A stretch of DNA of 64,000 nt, taken from Pseudomonadota bacterium (GTDB lineage: Bacteria; Pseudomonadota; Alphaproteobacteria; Rhizobiales; Xanthobacteraceae). Location of the stretch: NCBI GenBank assembly GCA_023451825.1, contig JAEXYA010000050.1:1-64000 (forward strand). The letters run 5' to 3'. The first letter of the stretch is position 1, and each line of letters begins with the position of its first letter. Shown here piece by piece: positions 51,173-60,081 of this stretch. The notes beneath the pieces were generated by a model. That model was not told where the DNA came from. It was given only the letters and a program-made list of their open reading frames with translations, and searched no databases. Both the position numbers and the translations under genes were made by a program.

Positions 51173-52801
51173 ATGACCGACTTCACACTCAACTCATCCG
51201 TTTCGGGACGCGGACCGATCGAGCCGGCCGCGCGGCCCAATCTCGATAAGGGCTTCAATCCGCTCACCATGATCCTGTTCATGGCGGTCCTGGCCGGTGG
51301 TGTGCTGTTCGTCGCCTACAGCATCTATGCGGATGTCTCGGCCACCGGCACGCGGGTCACCAGCTATCTGCCCTATATCCTGCTGTTCGTGGCGCTGATG
51401 ATTGCGCTCGGCTTCGAATTCGTGAACGGCTTTCACGACACCGCCAATGCGGTGGCGACCGTCATCTATACGCATTCGCTCAAACCCGAGATCGCCGTCG
51501 TGTGGTCGGGTTTCTTCAACTTCCTCGGCGTGCTGTTCTCCACGGGCGCAGTGGCCTTCGGCATCGTGTCGCTGCTGCCGGTCGAGCTCATTCTGCAGGT
51601 CGGCTCATCCGCCGGCTTCGCCATGGTGTTCGCGCTGCTGATTGCGGCGATCATCTGGAATCTCGGCACTTGGTGGCTGGGCCTTCCGGCGTCGTCGTCG
51701 CACACGCTGATCGGTTCGATTATCGGTGTCGGCATTGCCAATGCACTGATGCGCGGCCGGGACGGCACGTCGGGCGTGGACTGGAGCAAGGCCACCGAGA
51801 TCGGTTACGCACTGCTGCTGTCGCCGCTGTTCGGCTTTGCCTGTGCGGCGATCCTGTTGCTGACGCTGAAATTCATGGTGCGCAATCCCGCTCTGTATGA
51901 AGCGCCGGAAGGCGACAAGGCGCCGCCGCTGTGGATCCGCGGCATCCTGATCGCCACCTGCACCGGCGTGTCGTTTGCTCACGGTTCGAATGACGGCCAG
52001 AAGGGCATGGGCCTGATCATGCTGGTGCTGATCGGCACCGTGCCGACGGCTTATGCGCTGAACCGCGCGCTGCCGGAGTCGCGCATCGAGCAGTTCCAAC
52101 AGACCTCGCTCAAAGCGTCGCAAGTCGTTGCCGCCAAGGGCGCTGGCCACAGCATCATCGGCGACCCGCGTCCCGTCGTGACGCAATACGTCGCTGCTCG
52201 CAAGATCACCGAAGGCACCTATCCGGCGCTTGCGGTGCTGGTGAAGGATGTCGGCGATCAGGTCCGCACCTATGGCACGCTCGACAAGGTGCCGGCAGAG
52301 AAGGTCGGCAATACCCGTAACGACATGTATCTCGCATCGGAAGCCATCCGCTTCCTGATGAAGGACAAGGAAAACGACCTCAACAAGGAAGAAGTCGCGA
52401 CGCTGAACGCCTATAAGGGCTCGCTCGATGCGGCGACCAAATTCATCCCGGACTGGGTGAAGATCGCCGTTGCCATCGCGCTCGGCCTTGGCACCATGGT
52501 GGGCTGGAAGCGTATCGTCGTCACTGTCGGCGAAAAGATCGGCAAGACGCATCTGACCTATGCGCAGGGTGCGTCTGCCGAGTTGGTCGCTGCTGCGACC
52601 ATCGGAGCTGCCGACGTGTTTGGCCTGCCGGTCTCGACCACCCACGTGCTGTCGTCAGGCGTTGCCGGCACCATGGCGGCAAACGGTTCGGGCTTGCAGA
52701 TGGCGACCATCCGCAACCTGCTGATGGCCTGGGTGCTGACCCTGCCTTGTGCCATCGCACTCTCGGCGGCGTTGTATTTCATCTTCGCCAGCATCTTCTG
52801 A
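51173..52801 (+). CDS. Inorganic phosphate transporter, Pit family
   Basis: The 542-residue inner-membrane protein has the two PiT signatures, GFEFVNGFHDTANAVATVIYT near the N-terminus and VSTTHVLSSGVAGTMAANG near the C-terminus. A long cytoplasmic loop of about 130 residues separates the two halves. It probably imports metal-phosphate with protons. No adjacent phoU-like (DUF47) partner gene is present. TTAACGCCTGTTAAC lies about 15 bases before the start; a regulatory role is not established. Confidence 0.93.
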   Translation: MTDFTLNSSVSGRGPIEPAARPNLDKGFNPLTMILFMAVLAGGVLFVAYSIYADVSATGTRVTSYLPYILLFVALMIALGFEFVNGFHDTANAVATVIYTHSLKPEIAVVWSGFFNFLGVLFSTGAVAFGIVSLLPVELILQVGSSAGFAMVFALLIAAIIWNLGTWWLGLPASSSHTLIGSIIGVGIANALMRGRDGTSGVDWSKATEIGYALLLSPLFGFACAAILLLTLKFMVRNPALYEAPEGDKAPPLWIRGILIATCTGVSFAHGSNDGQKGMGLIMLVLIGTVPTAYALNRALPESRIEQFQQTSLKASQVVAAKGAGHSIIGDPRPVVTQYVAARKITEGTYPALAVLVKDVGDQVRTYGTLDKVPAEKVGNTRNDMYLASEAIRFLMKDKENDLNKEEVATLNAYKGSLDAATKFIPDWVKIAVAIALGLGTMVGWKRIVVTVGEKIGKTHLTYAQGASAELVAAATIGAADVFGLPVSTTHVLSSGVAGTMAANGSGLQMATIRNLLMAWVLTLPCAIALSAALYFIFASIF

Positions 52802-52810
52802 CCGCTGCTC

Positions 52811-52846
52811 GGACGATGCGCCGCCGCTGATCGCGGCGCATCGTCC
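52811..52846 (+). terminator. Strong hairpin after the Pit gene
   Basis: GGACGATGCGCCGC pairs perfectly with GCGGCGCATCGTCC (14 bp) around an eight-base loop, ten bases after the stop. No T-run follows, so it may protect the 3' end or act in Rho-linked termination. Confidence 0.45.
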
Positions 52847-52925
52847 GCATGGCAGTGGATTGCTGTCATCCAGTCTTCAAATCAATCGTGCAGTGATCGG
52901 CATCGTTTCACTCGTAAATTGTTGA

Positions 52926-53963
52926 ATGCCATCGATGTCGTTGGACATGCCAAACTTCGCGACACAGACCGTTGCCCTGGCACCGGACGACGCCATTCCC
53001 GGTCTGGTCTGGGCATTTCGTATCCATGCTGACGGTCGGCCGGAGGCGCTGTCGATCGAACAGGCGATCGACGTCACACGCGATGGGTTGCTCTGGCTAC
53101 ATTTCAATCTCGCTGACACGCGCGCGCTGCAATGGCTGACGCATGCGCCGCTGAAAGCGCCCGAGGCGGCGCGCGCTCTGCTGCTGTCGAAAGACAGTTT
53201 CCAGCAACTGCACACGGCCGATGACACCGTCTATGGCGTGATCTCGGACCTTTTGCGCGAGATCCACGATGTCGATGACGACACCGGCTATCTGCGCTTC
53301 GCCATGACCGAGCATCTGTTGATCAGCGGTCGGCACCATGCGCTATGCGCGGTGGATGCCACGCGCCGTTCGCTCGAACAGGGTTTGAAGATCGACAGCA
53401 TGGCCGCGCTGTTCGAGACGATCATCGAGAATGTCGCCGACACCATCGATGGCGTCGCTGACAAGCTGGCGCTGGCGCTCGATGAGATCGAGGAGCAGGT
53501 GGTGTCCGGCGAATCCCGACATATGCTGCAGACGCTGGGCCGGCAGCGGCGCACCTGCGTGCGGCTGCATCGCCAGCTCTCAGGCCTGCGTCTCGTGTTC
53601 CAGCGTTTTGAGCAGAAGGGCGGTCTCGATTTGAAGCCGACGCTGCAACTGCGTGCGGGCAAGCTGGCGCAGCGGCTCGATGGGCTCGATCGCATCATCG
53701 TCGAGCTGCGTGAACGCAGCCGGCTATTGCAGGAAGAGCTGCATCTGCAGATCGCGGAGAGCGGCAATGAGGCGCTGCGTGTGCTGTCGGTCCTCACAGC
53801 CTTGCTGATGCCACCGACACTTGCGGCCGGCATCTTCGGCATGAACATCAAGGCGATGCCGCTGGTGGATGGCGATAATGGTTTCATCTGGGTCTGCGGA
53901 TTGCTGATGCTGTCATCGGCGATCGCCTATTTCATCATGAAGCGCATCGGCATCATCAGGTAG
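52926..53963 (+). CDS. zntB: Zinc transporter ZntB (CorA superfamily)
   Basis: The 345-residue protein has a large soluble N-terminal domain, a long coiled-coil helix, two C-terminal membrane helices and the CorA motif Gly-Met-Asn at 305-307 (FGMNIKAMPLV). The GMN(I)KxxP form and acidic loop fit ZntB (zinc/proton) more than CorA (magnesium). Start may be 52926, 52935 or 52947; no clear ribosome-binding site decides. Confidence 0.88.
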   Translation: MPSMSLDMPNFATQTVALAPDDAIPGLVWAFRIHADGRPEALSIEQAIDVTRDGLLWLHFNLADTRALQWLTHAPLKAPEAARALLLSKDSFQQLHTADDTVYGVISDLLREIHDVDDDTGYLRFAMTEHLLISGRHHALCAVDATRRSLEQGLKIDSMAALFETIIENVADTIDGVADKLALALDEIEEQVVSGESRHMLQTLGRQRRTCVRLHRQLSGLRLVFQRFEQKGGLDLKPTLQLRAGKLAQRLDGLDRIIVELRERSRLLQEELHLQIAESGNEALRVLSVLTALLMPPTLAAGIFGMNIKAMPLVDGDNGFIWVCGLLMLSSAIAYFIMKRIGIIR

Positions 53964-53968
53964 GCGTT

Positions 53969-55330
53969 ATGCTTGGCGCATTGCGATGCTGGATGCCGCG
54001 GGTGGTGAGGGCGCTTGCCGGCGTAGCCATGGGTTGCGCGATGCAGATGTCATCCGCCCATGGCGGCGACTGGCGCGACGGCGGATTGAAGACGCTCAAC
54101 GACCGGCTCGACCAATGGGGCGTGGAATTCTCCGCGGCCTATATCGGCGAGACCCTCGGCAATGCCTCCGGCGGTATCCGTCGTGGTGCGATCTATGATG
54201 GTCGCGTCGATCTCGGTGTCGATGTCGATCTCGAAAAGGCGGTCGGCTGGCGTGGCGCGATCTTCCACGGCAATGTCTTCCAGATCCACGGGCAGGGCCT
54301 GTCGCGCGACTATATCGGCAATCTCATGCTGGTCTCGGGCATCGAGGCGCTGCCGTCGACGCGGCTTTACGAGTTCTGGATCGAGCAGTCGCTGCTCGGC
54401 GGCCGGCTCTTGGTCAAGGTCGGGCAACAGCCGTCGGACACCGAATTCATCGACAGCAAATATGACGACATCTTCGTCAACTCCGCGCTTGGCTGGCCCG
54501 GCATCACCGGGGTGATCCTGCCGGCGGGTGGGCCATCGCCGCCGCTGGCCGTACCGGGCGTGCGCGTGAAGGCGCTATTGTCGGATGCGTTCACGGCCTA
54601 TCTGGCGGTTTTCAACGGCAGCGCCGGCGCGCCTGGCCCGGATGACCCGCAGGTCACCAATCCGCACGGTCTCGCATTTCGCGTCAACGATCCGCCATGG
54701 GTCATCGGCCAGCTCCGATACAATTATCGTATCGGTGCGGACGGCTTGCCCGGTGGGATCACGGGCGGCGGCTGGTATCACTTCGACTCGTTTGACGATG
54801 AGCGGTGGACGACGGAAGGCCGCTCGCAGGCTGATCCGCTTGGCACCGGCGAGCCGCTGATGCGGCGCGGCAATCGCGGCATCTTCGCGGTCTATGAACA
54901 GCGGTTGGCTTTCAGCGCGCTCGATCCCGCCAAAGGCATTGGCCTCTTCGCCCGCGCCTCATTCAGCCCGTCGGACCGCAATCTGATCAGCTTTTATCTC
55001 GACGGCGGCATTCAGGTGACGGGCTTCTCGGCCGCACGACCGGATGACCGCTTTGGCATCGCCATGACTTATGCGCGGATTTCGGACGGTGCACGCAGTC
55101 TCGACCGCGACGTTCAGCGTTTCACCGGTGTCGTTACGCCGATCCGTGATTTCGAGGCGGTATTCGAGGCGACCTATATCGCCATGGCCGCGCCGGGTGT
55201 AGCGGTGCAGCCGGTGTTTCAATATGTGATTCATCCCGGCGGCGGCGTGGTCAATCCGAACGATCCAACGCAGACAGAGCGGATCAAGGACGCCGCGGTG
55301 TTCGGCGTCCGCACCACGATCACGTTCTGA
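53969..55330 (+). CDS. OprB-type carbohydrate porin
   Basis: The 453-residue outer-membrane protein has a signal peptide ending near SSA-HGGD, the OprB start region (LNDRLDQWGVEFSAAYIGE), many amphipathic beta strands and a terminal Phe (TTITF). It would admit sugars or other small solutes. It starts five bases after zntB, so the two may be co-transcribed. Confidence 0.9.
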   Translation: MLGALRCWMPRVVRALAGVAMGCAMQMSSAHGGDWRDGGLKTLNDRLDQWGVEFSAAYIGETLGNASGGIRRGAIYDGRVDLGVDVDLEKAVGWRGAIFHGNVFQIHGQGLSRDYIGNLMLVSGIEALPSTRLYEFWIEQSLLGGRLLVKVGQQPSDTEFIDSKYDDIFVNSALGWPGITGVILPAGGPSPPLAVPGVRVKALLSDAFTAYLAVFNGSAGAPGPDDPQVTNPHGLAFRVNDPPWVIGQLRYNYRIGADGLPGGITGGGWYHFDSFDDERWTTEGRSQADPLGTGEPLMRRGNRGIFAVYEQRLAFSALDPAKGIGLFARASFSPSDRNLISFYLDGGIQVTGFSAARPDDRFGIAMTYARISDGARSLDRDVQRFTGVVTPIRDFEAVFEATYIAMAAPGVAVQPVFQYVIHPGGGVVNPNDPTQTERIKDAAVFGVRTTITF

Positions 55331-55334
55331 TCGT

Positions 55335-56348
55335 TCAGCCGGTAGCGGCTACGGGCGCTGCGGCAAGATCGGCCGCCGCCTCGGCGATCATCTGATACGA
55401 CTTCAGGCGCTTCGGATGTTCGTAGACATCCGACACAATCATGAGTTCGTCGGCCTTCGTCTCGTCCACCAGCGCCGCAATGCCCGCGCGCACCGTCTCC
55501 TTCGAGCCGACGATCGTCCGTCGCAGCATGCCCATCGCCTGCATTTTCTCAGCGGGTGACCAATAGGTCTCGATATCGTCGATGGGCGGCTGGCTCAGGC
55601 CGCGGGCGCCGCGGAACATGTTGGTGAAGGACATCTGCTGCGTGGTCCACAGCCGCTTCGCTTCGGCATCGGTGTCGGCGGCGATGATGTTCACGCCGAC
55701 CATGGCGTAAGGCTTCGCCAACTGCTCGGACGGTTCGAAATGCGTGCGGTAGATCTCCAGCGCCTGCAGCAGCATTTCCGGTGCGAAATGCGATGCAAAC
55801 CCGTAGGGCAGGCCGAGCACGGCGGCGAGTTGCGCGCCATAAGTGCTGGAGCCGAGAATCCATAGCGGCACATTGGTGCCGGCAGCAGGCACCGCCTGCA
55901 ATCGCTGTCCGGGGCCGGCTTCCGCGAAATAGGCCTGCAGCTCCTGAACGTCCTGCGGGAAATTGTCTGAATTCTGCAGCGAACGACGCAGCGCCCGCAT
56001 GGTCATCTGATCGGTGCCCGGCGCGCGGCCGAGGCCGAGATCGATACGGCCGGGGAATAGGCGTTCCAGCGTGCCGAACTGCTCGGCGATCACGATCGGC
56101 GCATGGTTCGGCAGCATGATGCCGCCGGCGCCGACGCGGATGGTCTTGGTGCCCGCCGCAATGTGACCGATGACCACCGACGTCGCCGCAGAGGCAATCC
56201 CGATCATGTTGTGATGCTCGGCAACCCAGAAGCGCTGATAGCCCCATTGCTCGGCGTGACCGGCGAGATCCCGCGAATTGTCCAGCGCCCCGCGTGCATT
56301 GGTGTCTTCGGTGACGCGGACGAGATCGAGGATCGACAAGGCGGTCAT
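55335..56348 (-). CDS. LLM class flavin-dependent oxidoreductase
   Basis: The 337-residue luciferase-like monooxygenase starts at 56348 (MTALSILDLVRV). RFWVAEHHNMIGIASAATSV and GRIDLGLGRAPGTDQMTMRAL are typical of the LLM group 1 subfamily. It uses FMN or F420-like flavin; substrate unknown. It is convergent with the porin gene, the stops being four bases apart. Confidence 0.92.
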   Translation of the reverse strand: MTALSILDLVRVTEDTNARGALDNSRDLAGHAEQWGYQRFWVAEHHNMIGIASAATSVVIGHIAAGTKTIRVGAGGIMLPNHAPIVIAEQFGTLERLFPGRIDLGLGRAPGTDQMTMRALRRSLQNSDNFPQDVQELQAYFAEAGPGQRLQAVPAAGTNVPLWILGSSTYGAQLAAVLGLPYGFASHFAPEMLLQALEIYRTHFEPSEQLAKPYAMVGVNIIAADTDAEAKRLWTTQQMSFTNMFRGARGLSQPPIDDIETYWSPAEKMQAMGMLRRTIVGSKETVRAGIAALVDETKADELMIVSDVYEHPKRLKSYQMIAEAAADLAAAPVAATG

Positions 56349-56422
56349 GGGCAGGCTCCAGTTGGATGCCACATCTATGCATTCGCATCTTCTTTCGCCA
56401 CCGGGCGGGCAGCATCTGCGCC

Positions 56423-56452
56423 TTGACAGAGCGATTTCAATTTATGTAACGT
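56423..56452 (+). promoter_or_regulatory. Candidate sigma-70 promoter of the COG0523 gene
   Basis: A perfect TTGACA (56423-56428) is followed 18 bases later by TAACGT, a weak -10. The -10 overlaps the Zur-like palindrome, a usual arrangement for repression. Confidence 0.5.
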
Positions 56453-56465
56453 TATAACATAACGT
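56449..56465 (+). promoter_or_regulatory. Candidate Zur operator
   Basis: ACGTTAT-AAC-ATAACGT is a perfect 7+3+7 inverted repeat. Zur boxes in proteobacteria are AT-rich palindromes with a TGTTATAACATA-like core, which this strongly resembles. It lies about 70 bases before the start of a zinc-type COG0523 GTPase, a classical Zur target. Confidence 0.7.
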
Positions 56466-56535
56466 AAATCGACGGCGCTCATGGATATCGATGCACCCCA
56501 CTGTTTCGCCGCCCTCAACAGGCTGTTTGATCTCG

Positions 56536-57747
56536 ATGCGAAAACTCCCCGTCACAGTGCTGTCCGGCTTCCTCGGGGCTGGAAAGACCACTTTGCTGAC
56601 TCACATCCTGAACAACCGCCACGGGCTGAAAGTGGCGGTGATCGTGAACGACATGAGCGAGGTGAACATCGATGCGGATCTGGTGAGGGATGGCGGTGCC
56701 AATCTTTCGCGGACGGATGAAAAGCTGGTGGAGATGACCAATGGCTGCATCTGCTGCACGCTGCGCGATGATCTGCTGAAAGAAGTGCGCGCTTTGGCCG
56801 AGGGCGGGCGTTACGACTACCTGCTGATCGAATCCACGGGGATCGCAGAGCCGCTGCCGGTGGCTGCGACTTTCGATTTCCGCGACGAGAATGGCGACAG
56901 CCTCTCCGATGTCGCGCGGCTCGATACGATGGTCACCGTGGTCGATGCGGTGAACCTGCTGAAGGACTATTCCTCTACGGATTTTCTCGAGGACCGTGGT
57001 GAAGCGCTCGACAACGACCAGCGACGATTGGTCGATCTGCTGGTCGAGCAGATCGAATTCGCTGACGTGGTCGTGCTCAACAAGGTGAACGACGCAACGC
57101 CGGCTCAATGCGATGCGGCGCGAAAAATCATCTGCGCGCTGAATCCGGAAGCCGACATCATAGAAGCTGATTTTGCCGACGTGCCGTTCGATCGCGTGCT
57201 CGATACCGGCCTGTTCGACTTCGAAAGGGCGCAGCAGCATCCGCTCTGGTACAAAGAGCTCTATGGCTTCGCCGATCATGTGCCGGAGACGGAAGAATAC
57301 GGCGTCAGCAATTTCGTCTATCGCGCGCGGCGGCCATTCGACCCAGTGAAATTCCAGGCTTTTCTACGCGAGAGCTGGGGTGGCGTGATCCGCAGCAAAG
57401 GGCATTTCTGGCTGGCGACGCGGCCGCAATGGGTCGGCGAACTCAGTCAGGCCGGGGCCATCGTGCGTACCGAAGGCATGGGTTTCTGGTGGGCCAATAT
57501 CCCGGCAGAGCGCTGGCCGAACGATCCGTATTGGCGGCAGACGCTGAAGAAGAACTGGAATGACATCTATGGCGATCGCCGCCAGGAGATCGTGTTCATC
57601 GGGACTGGCATGGACGAGGTCGGGCTGCGCAGCCGCCTCGATGCGTGCCTCGTGGACGGCAAGCCCGGCATGGAGGTCGCAGCATGGGAGAAATTGCCGG
57701 ATCCGTTTCCGAGATGGAAGCGGGCCGACGAGATGGAAACGGCGTGA
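56536..57747 (+). CDS. zigA: COG0523 GTP-binding protein, ZigA-type zinc metallochaperone
   Basis: The 403-residue GTPase has G1 GFLGAGKTT (11-19), the metal-binding Cys71-Ile-Cys73-Cys74, the switch-type LIESTGIAEP and NKV(N)D guanine specificity. A CobW C-terminal domain follows. ZigA/ZagA proteins are made in zinc starvation and deliver zinc to client enzymes. The start at 56536 (MRKLPVTVLSG) matches the family; 56491 would add 15 residues. The Zur-like operator upstream supports zinc control. No histidine-rich loop is visible. Confidence 0.9.
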   Translation: MRKLPVTVLSGFLGAGKTTLLTHILNNRHGLKVAVIVNDMSEVNIDADLVRDGGANLSRTDEKLVEMTNGCICCTLRDDLLKEVRALAEGGRYDYLLIESTGIAEPLPVAATFDFRDENGDSLSDVARLDTMVTVVDAVNLLKDYSSTDFLEDRGEALDNDQRRLVDLLVEQIEFADVVVLNKVNDATPAQCDAARKIICALNPEADIIEADFADVPFDRVLDTGLFDFERAQQHPLWYKELYGFADHVPETEEYGVSNFVYRARRPFDPVKFQAFLRESWGGVIRSKGHFWLATRPQWVGELSQAGAIVRTEGMGFWWANIPAERWPNDPYWRQTLKKNWNDIYGDRRQEIVFIGTGMDEVGLRSRLDACLVDGKPGMEVAAWEKLPDPFPRWKRADEMETA

Positions 57748-57752
57748 CGTTG

Positions 57753-57840
57753 GTCAGGCGGATGAGCCGGAGATGTAATCCGCCTGCCGAATTCAAAACT
57801 GAAACTGCGCGGCGGATTGCGCTTCGCTCATCTGCCCTAC
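57753..57840. repeat. Family C palindromic repeat (C4), eroded left end
   Basis: The left end reads GTCAGGCGGATGAGCC instead of GTAGGGCGG...; the right end has CTCATCTGCCCTAC. The inner AATCCGCC stem is kept. It lies between two convergent stops (57747 and 57843). Confidence 0.85.
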
Positions 57841-57842
57841 GG

Positions 57843-58763
57843 TCACAGCCCGGCATGGAATGCGCGCACGATCGCGGCGCATTCCTCCGGTTTTTCCATC
57901 TGCATGAAATGTGAGGCGTCGTCGATCGTTGCGAAGTCGAAGCCGCCGTCGCGCGCAAAGACGCTGATGATGGGAATGAACGGGCTGGTGCCATTCTTCC
58001 ACTCGCCGGCAATGAGCTGCACGGGAATCGCGATCTTGCACATCCGTTCCCATCCGCCTTCAAGGTCCTGCATCGCAAAGATGCTGGCTTCGAATTCGCG
58101 CGCGCAAGCGAGCTCATAGAGCTTCTTGTCGTCGTTCCAGCGCAGCGTCGAAGCAGCGAGGGCCTGTAGACCTGCATCATCGACGTTCACGAAAGCCGAA
58201 CTGCGGCGATAGGATTCGAACAGTTCCTGCACGTCGTTGAATTCGAAACGACGCTTGATGGTGCGCTCCGCCAGTCGGTTGTTGTCGGCGCGAAACATCT
58301 GGAATTCGGGATAGTGGCGTGGCGGGGTCGCCGGCGGCTCGAAGCCGACGATGCCGATCCATGGCGATTCATATTCCGACGCGTGCAGCAGCGTGGTCAG
58401 TGCGCTCATGGAATGGAACGCGCCAAGGCTCGGTGCTGCGCCGAGCTCGCGCGTGATACCGTTCATGATGGCATCATAATCGCGGATCAGTTGCGGCCAG
58501 ACTTTCGGGATCGGCTTGGTGAACGGGCTGCTGCGGCCGTGATGGCGGAAGTCGAAGACGACGGTTTCGTAATCCGGAATGAACAGCCGCCAGAAGCTCT
58601 GGAACGCATCGGCGGCGAGCCCATTGCCATGGCTGCTGATGACGCGCGGACCATTGCCATAGACGCGCACGCTCGCCGTGGCGCCATCCTCGAGCTGAAC
58701 GTCGAATGCATGCTTCGCAGCTGGAAGGGTCGGCGCGTCAGTCATCAGGCACATATCCGTCAT
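57843..58763 (-). CDS. Alpha/beta hydrolase with atypical nucleophile elbow
   Basis: The 306-residue protein has the alpha/beta hydrolase fold. ISSHGNG is the oxyanion segment and VFDFRHHGRSS follows. The nucleophile is Ser118 in GAFHSMSA, where the last Gly of GxSxG is Ser. Asp in a loop near 245-260 and His285 (DASHFMQ) complete the triad. Met7 (58745) is an alternative start. Substrate unknown. Confidence 0.87.
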   Translation of the reverse strand: MTDMCLMTDAPTLPAAKHAFDVQLEDGATASVRVYGNGPRVISSHGNGLAADAFQSFWRLFIPDYETVVFDFRHHGRSSPFTKPIPKVWPQLIRDYDAIMNGITRELGAAPSLGAFHSMSALTTLLHASEYESPWIGIVGFEPPATPPRHYPEFQMFRADNNRLAERTIKRRFEFNDVQELFESYRRSSAFVNVDDAGLQALAASTLRWNDDKKLYELACAREFEASIFAMQDLEGGWERMCKIAIPVQLIAGEWKNGTSPFIPIISVFARDGGFDFATIDDASHFMQMEKPEECAAIVRAFHAGL

Positions 58764-58806
58764 TTCAGGAAAGACGGGGCCGTCTTACCGAGCGCAGCAG
58801 GGTGGT

Positions 58807-60081
58807 TCAAGCCGTTGGGCGCAGGATGGCGACACGGCCGTCAAGCGGGACGGTGGCAATACCGTTGGTGACCGGCACACGCTGCCAGCCATTGCCGTCA
58901 TTCGGGCGATTGAAGGCGAGCGATGCGATGCGGTTATCGACCGCAATCTCGACGGGCTGCATCGGCACGATGATGTCTTCGGCCTTGGCGACATCCCAGC
59001 AGCGCACGGCACGCCAAACTGCGAGAACCGGTTGCCCTTGCGCATCCTGGAACGCGACATGTTTCAATTCGAGCGAGCGCGTCGCGACCCGCAATGGCTG
59101 ATTGTCACCGGCGCGCCGCGCGCTTTGCAGCGCCAGTAGCAGATTCCGGATCGCGTGATAGCACGGCTTCGGCGTGCCGTCGTTGCGCAGCAGGCCCCAG
59201 TGATGTTCGCCTTCGTTGGGGTCCGTGCCGCCGTCCCAGAATTCGTAGAGAAACGTGCGCAGGATGCCGAGGCGGAAATTGTTGAGCAGCAGCCGCGGAA
59301 AATAGATGCCGGAAGCGACCTCGCCGACACCGGCGCTGCCGGGCTTGACCACATTGCAATAGCCGACTTCGGTGACGAGCGCCGGCGCGCCGGCCTTGAA
59401 CGCGTCACGCATGTTCTGCAGATACCAGGACACGGCAGCGTAATCGTCCGTGGTTTCCGGTTCTTGCGCCTTCTGGACATACGAGTGGATCGACACGGCG
59501 TCGCTATATTGTGCCGCGCCGCGCAGCAGCGCCACGTCGGCGGGTTTCCAGTTCAGCACGCTCGGCGATAGCAGTGGCAGCTGTTCGGCCGTGAAACGCG
59601 CGCGCAGGGCCCGGTGCACCTCGCGCTGATACTCGACGACCACATTGCTCCAGCCCGGCTTTGCCAGCGGCAACGACATGAACCAGGGACTGTCGCCCTC
59701 GTTCTGTCCCTCGATGCTGGTGATGCGCTCAAGACCAAGCGCGTCGATATAGGACATCATGTCCGGCACGGTGTTGGTGGCGGGCGAGACCAGAATGTTG
59801 AACCTGATTTTCGACCGGTCGCTGAGCACGCGCCAGCGGGCGAGATCGTTGCTCGGTCGCAGTTCGTCGCGCAGGTGGCGAATTCCCGATGTCGCCAGCA
59901 GATCGTGAAAACGATCAAAATTCGAGGCGTAGGGCTCGCTGCTGATATGGACATTGACGCCGACGCTGTCGGTGAACAGGTCGGACGGCCCGGGTAGCGG
60001 CGCGGCCATTGCCGAAACGGGCCGCAGCAGCATCGCTGCCGTGCCGCTGGCCATGAACATGCGCCGGTCGAGCGTGGTCAT
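58807..60081 (-). CDS. Tat-exported glycoside hydrolase-like protein (clan GH-A fold)
   Basis: The 424-residue protein has a twin-arginine leader (DRRMFMAS, then a hydrophobic part ending AMA-APL). Asn127-Glu128 in EGQNEG is the usual acid/base pair of clan GH-A glycosidases, and Glu238 in LVTEVGY the likely nucleophile. YEFWDGGTDPNEGEHHWGLL follows, then a C-terminal beta-rich part. The exact family (GH5-, GH39- or GH79-like) cannot be fixed by eye. It probably acts on a polysaccharide outside the cytoplasm. Confidence 0.75.
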   Translation of the reverse strand: MTTLDRRMFMASGTAAMLLRPVSAMAAPLPGPSDLFTDSVGVNVHISSEPYASNFDRFHDLLATSGIRHLRDELRPSNDLARWRVLSDRSKIRFNILVSPATNTVPDMMSYIDALGLERITSIEGQNEGDSPWFMSLPLAKPGWSNVVVEYQREVHRALRARFTAEQLPLLSPSVLNWKPADVALLRGAAQYSDAVSIHSYVQKAQEPETTDDYAAVSWYLQNMRDAFKAGAPALVTEVGYCNVVKPGSAGVGEVASGIYFPRLLLNNFRLGILRTFLYEFWDGGTDPNEGEHHWGLLRNDGTPKPCYHAIRNLLLALQSARRAGDNQPLRVATRSLELKHVAFQDAQGQPVLAVWRAVRCWDVAKAEDIIVPMQPVEIAVDNRIASLAFNRPNDGNGWQRVPVTNGIATVPLDGRVAILRPTA

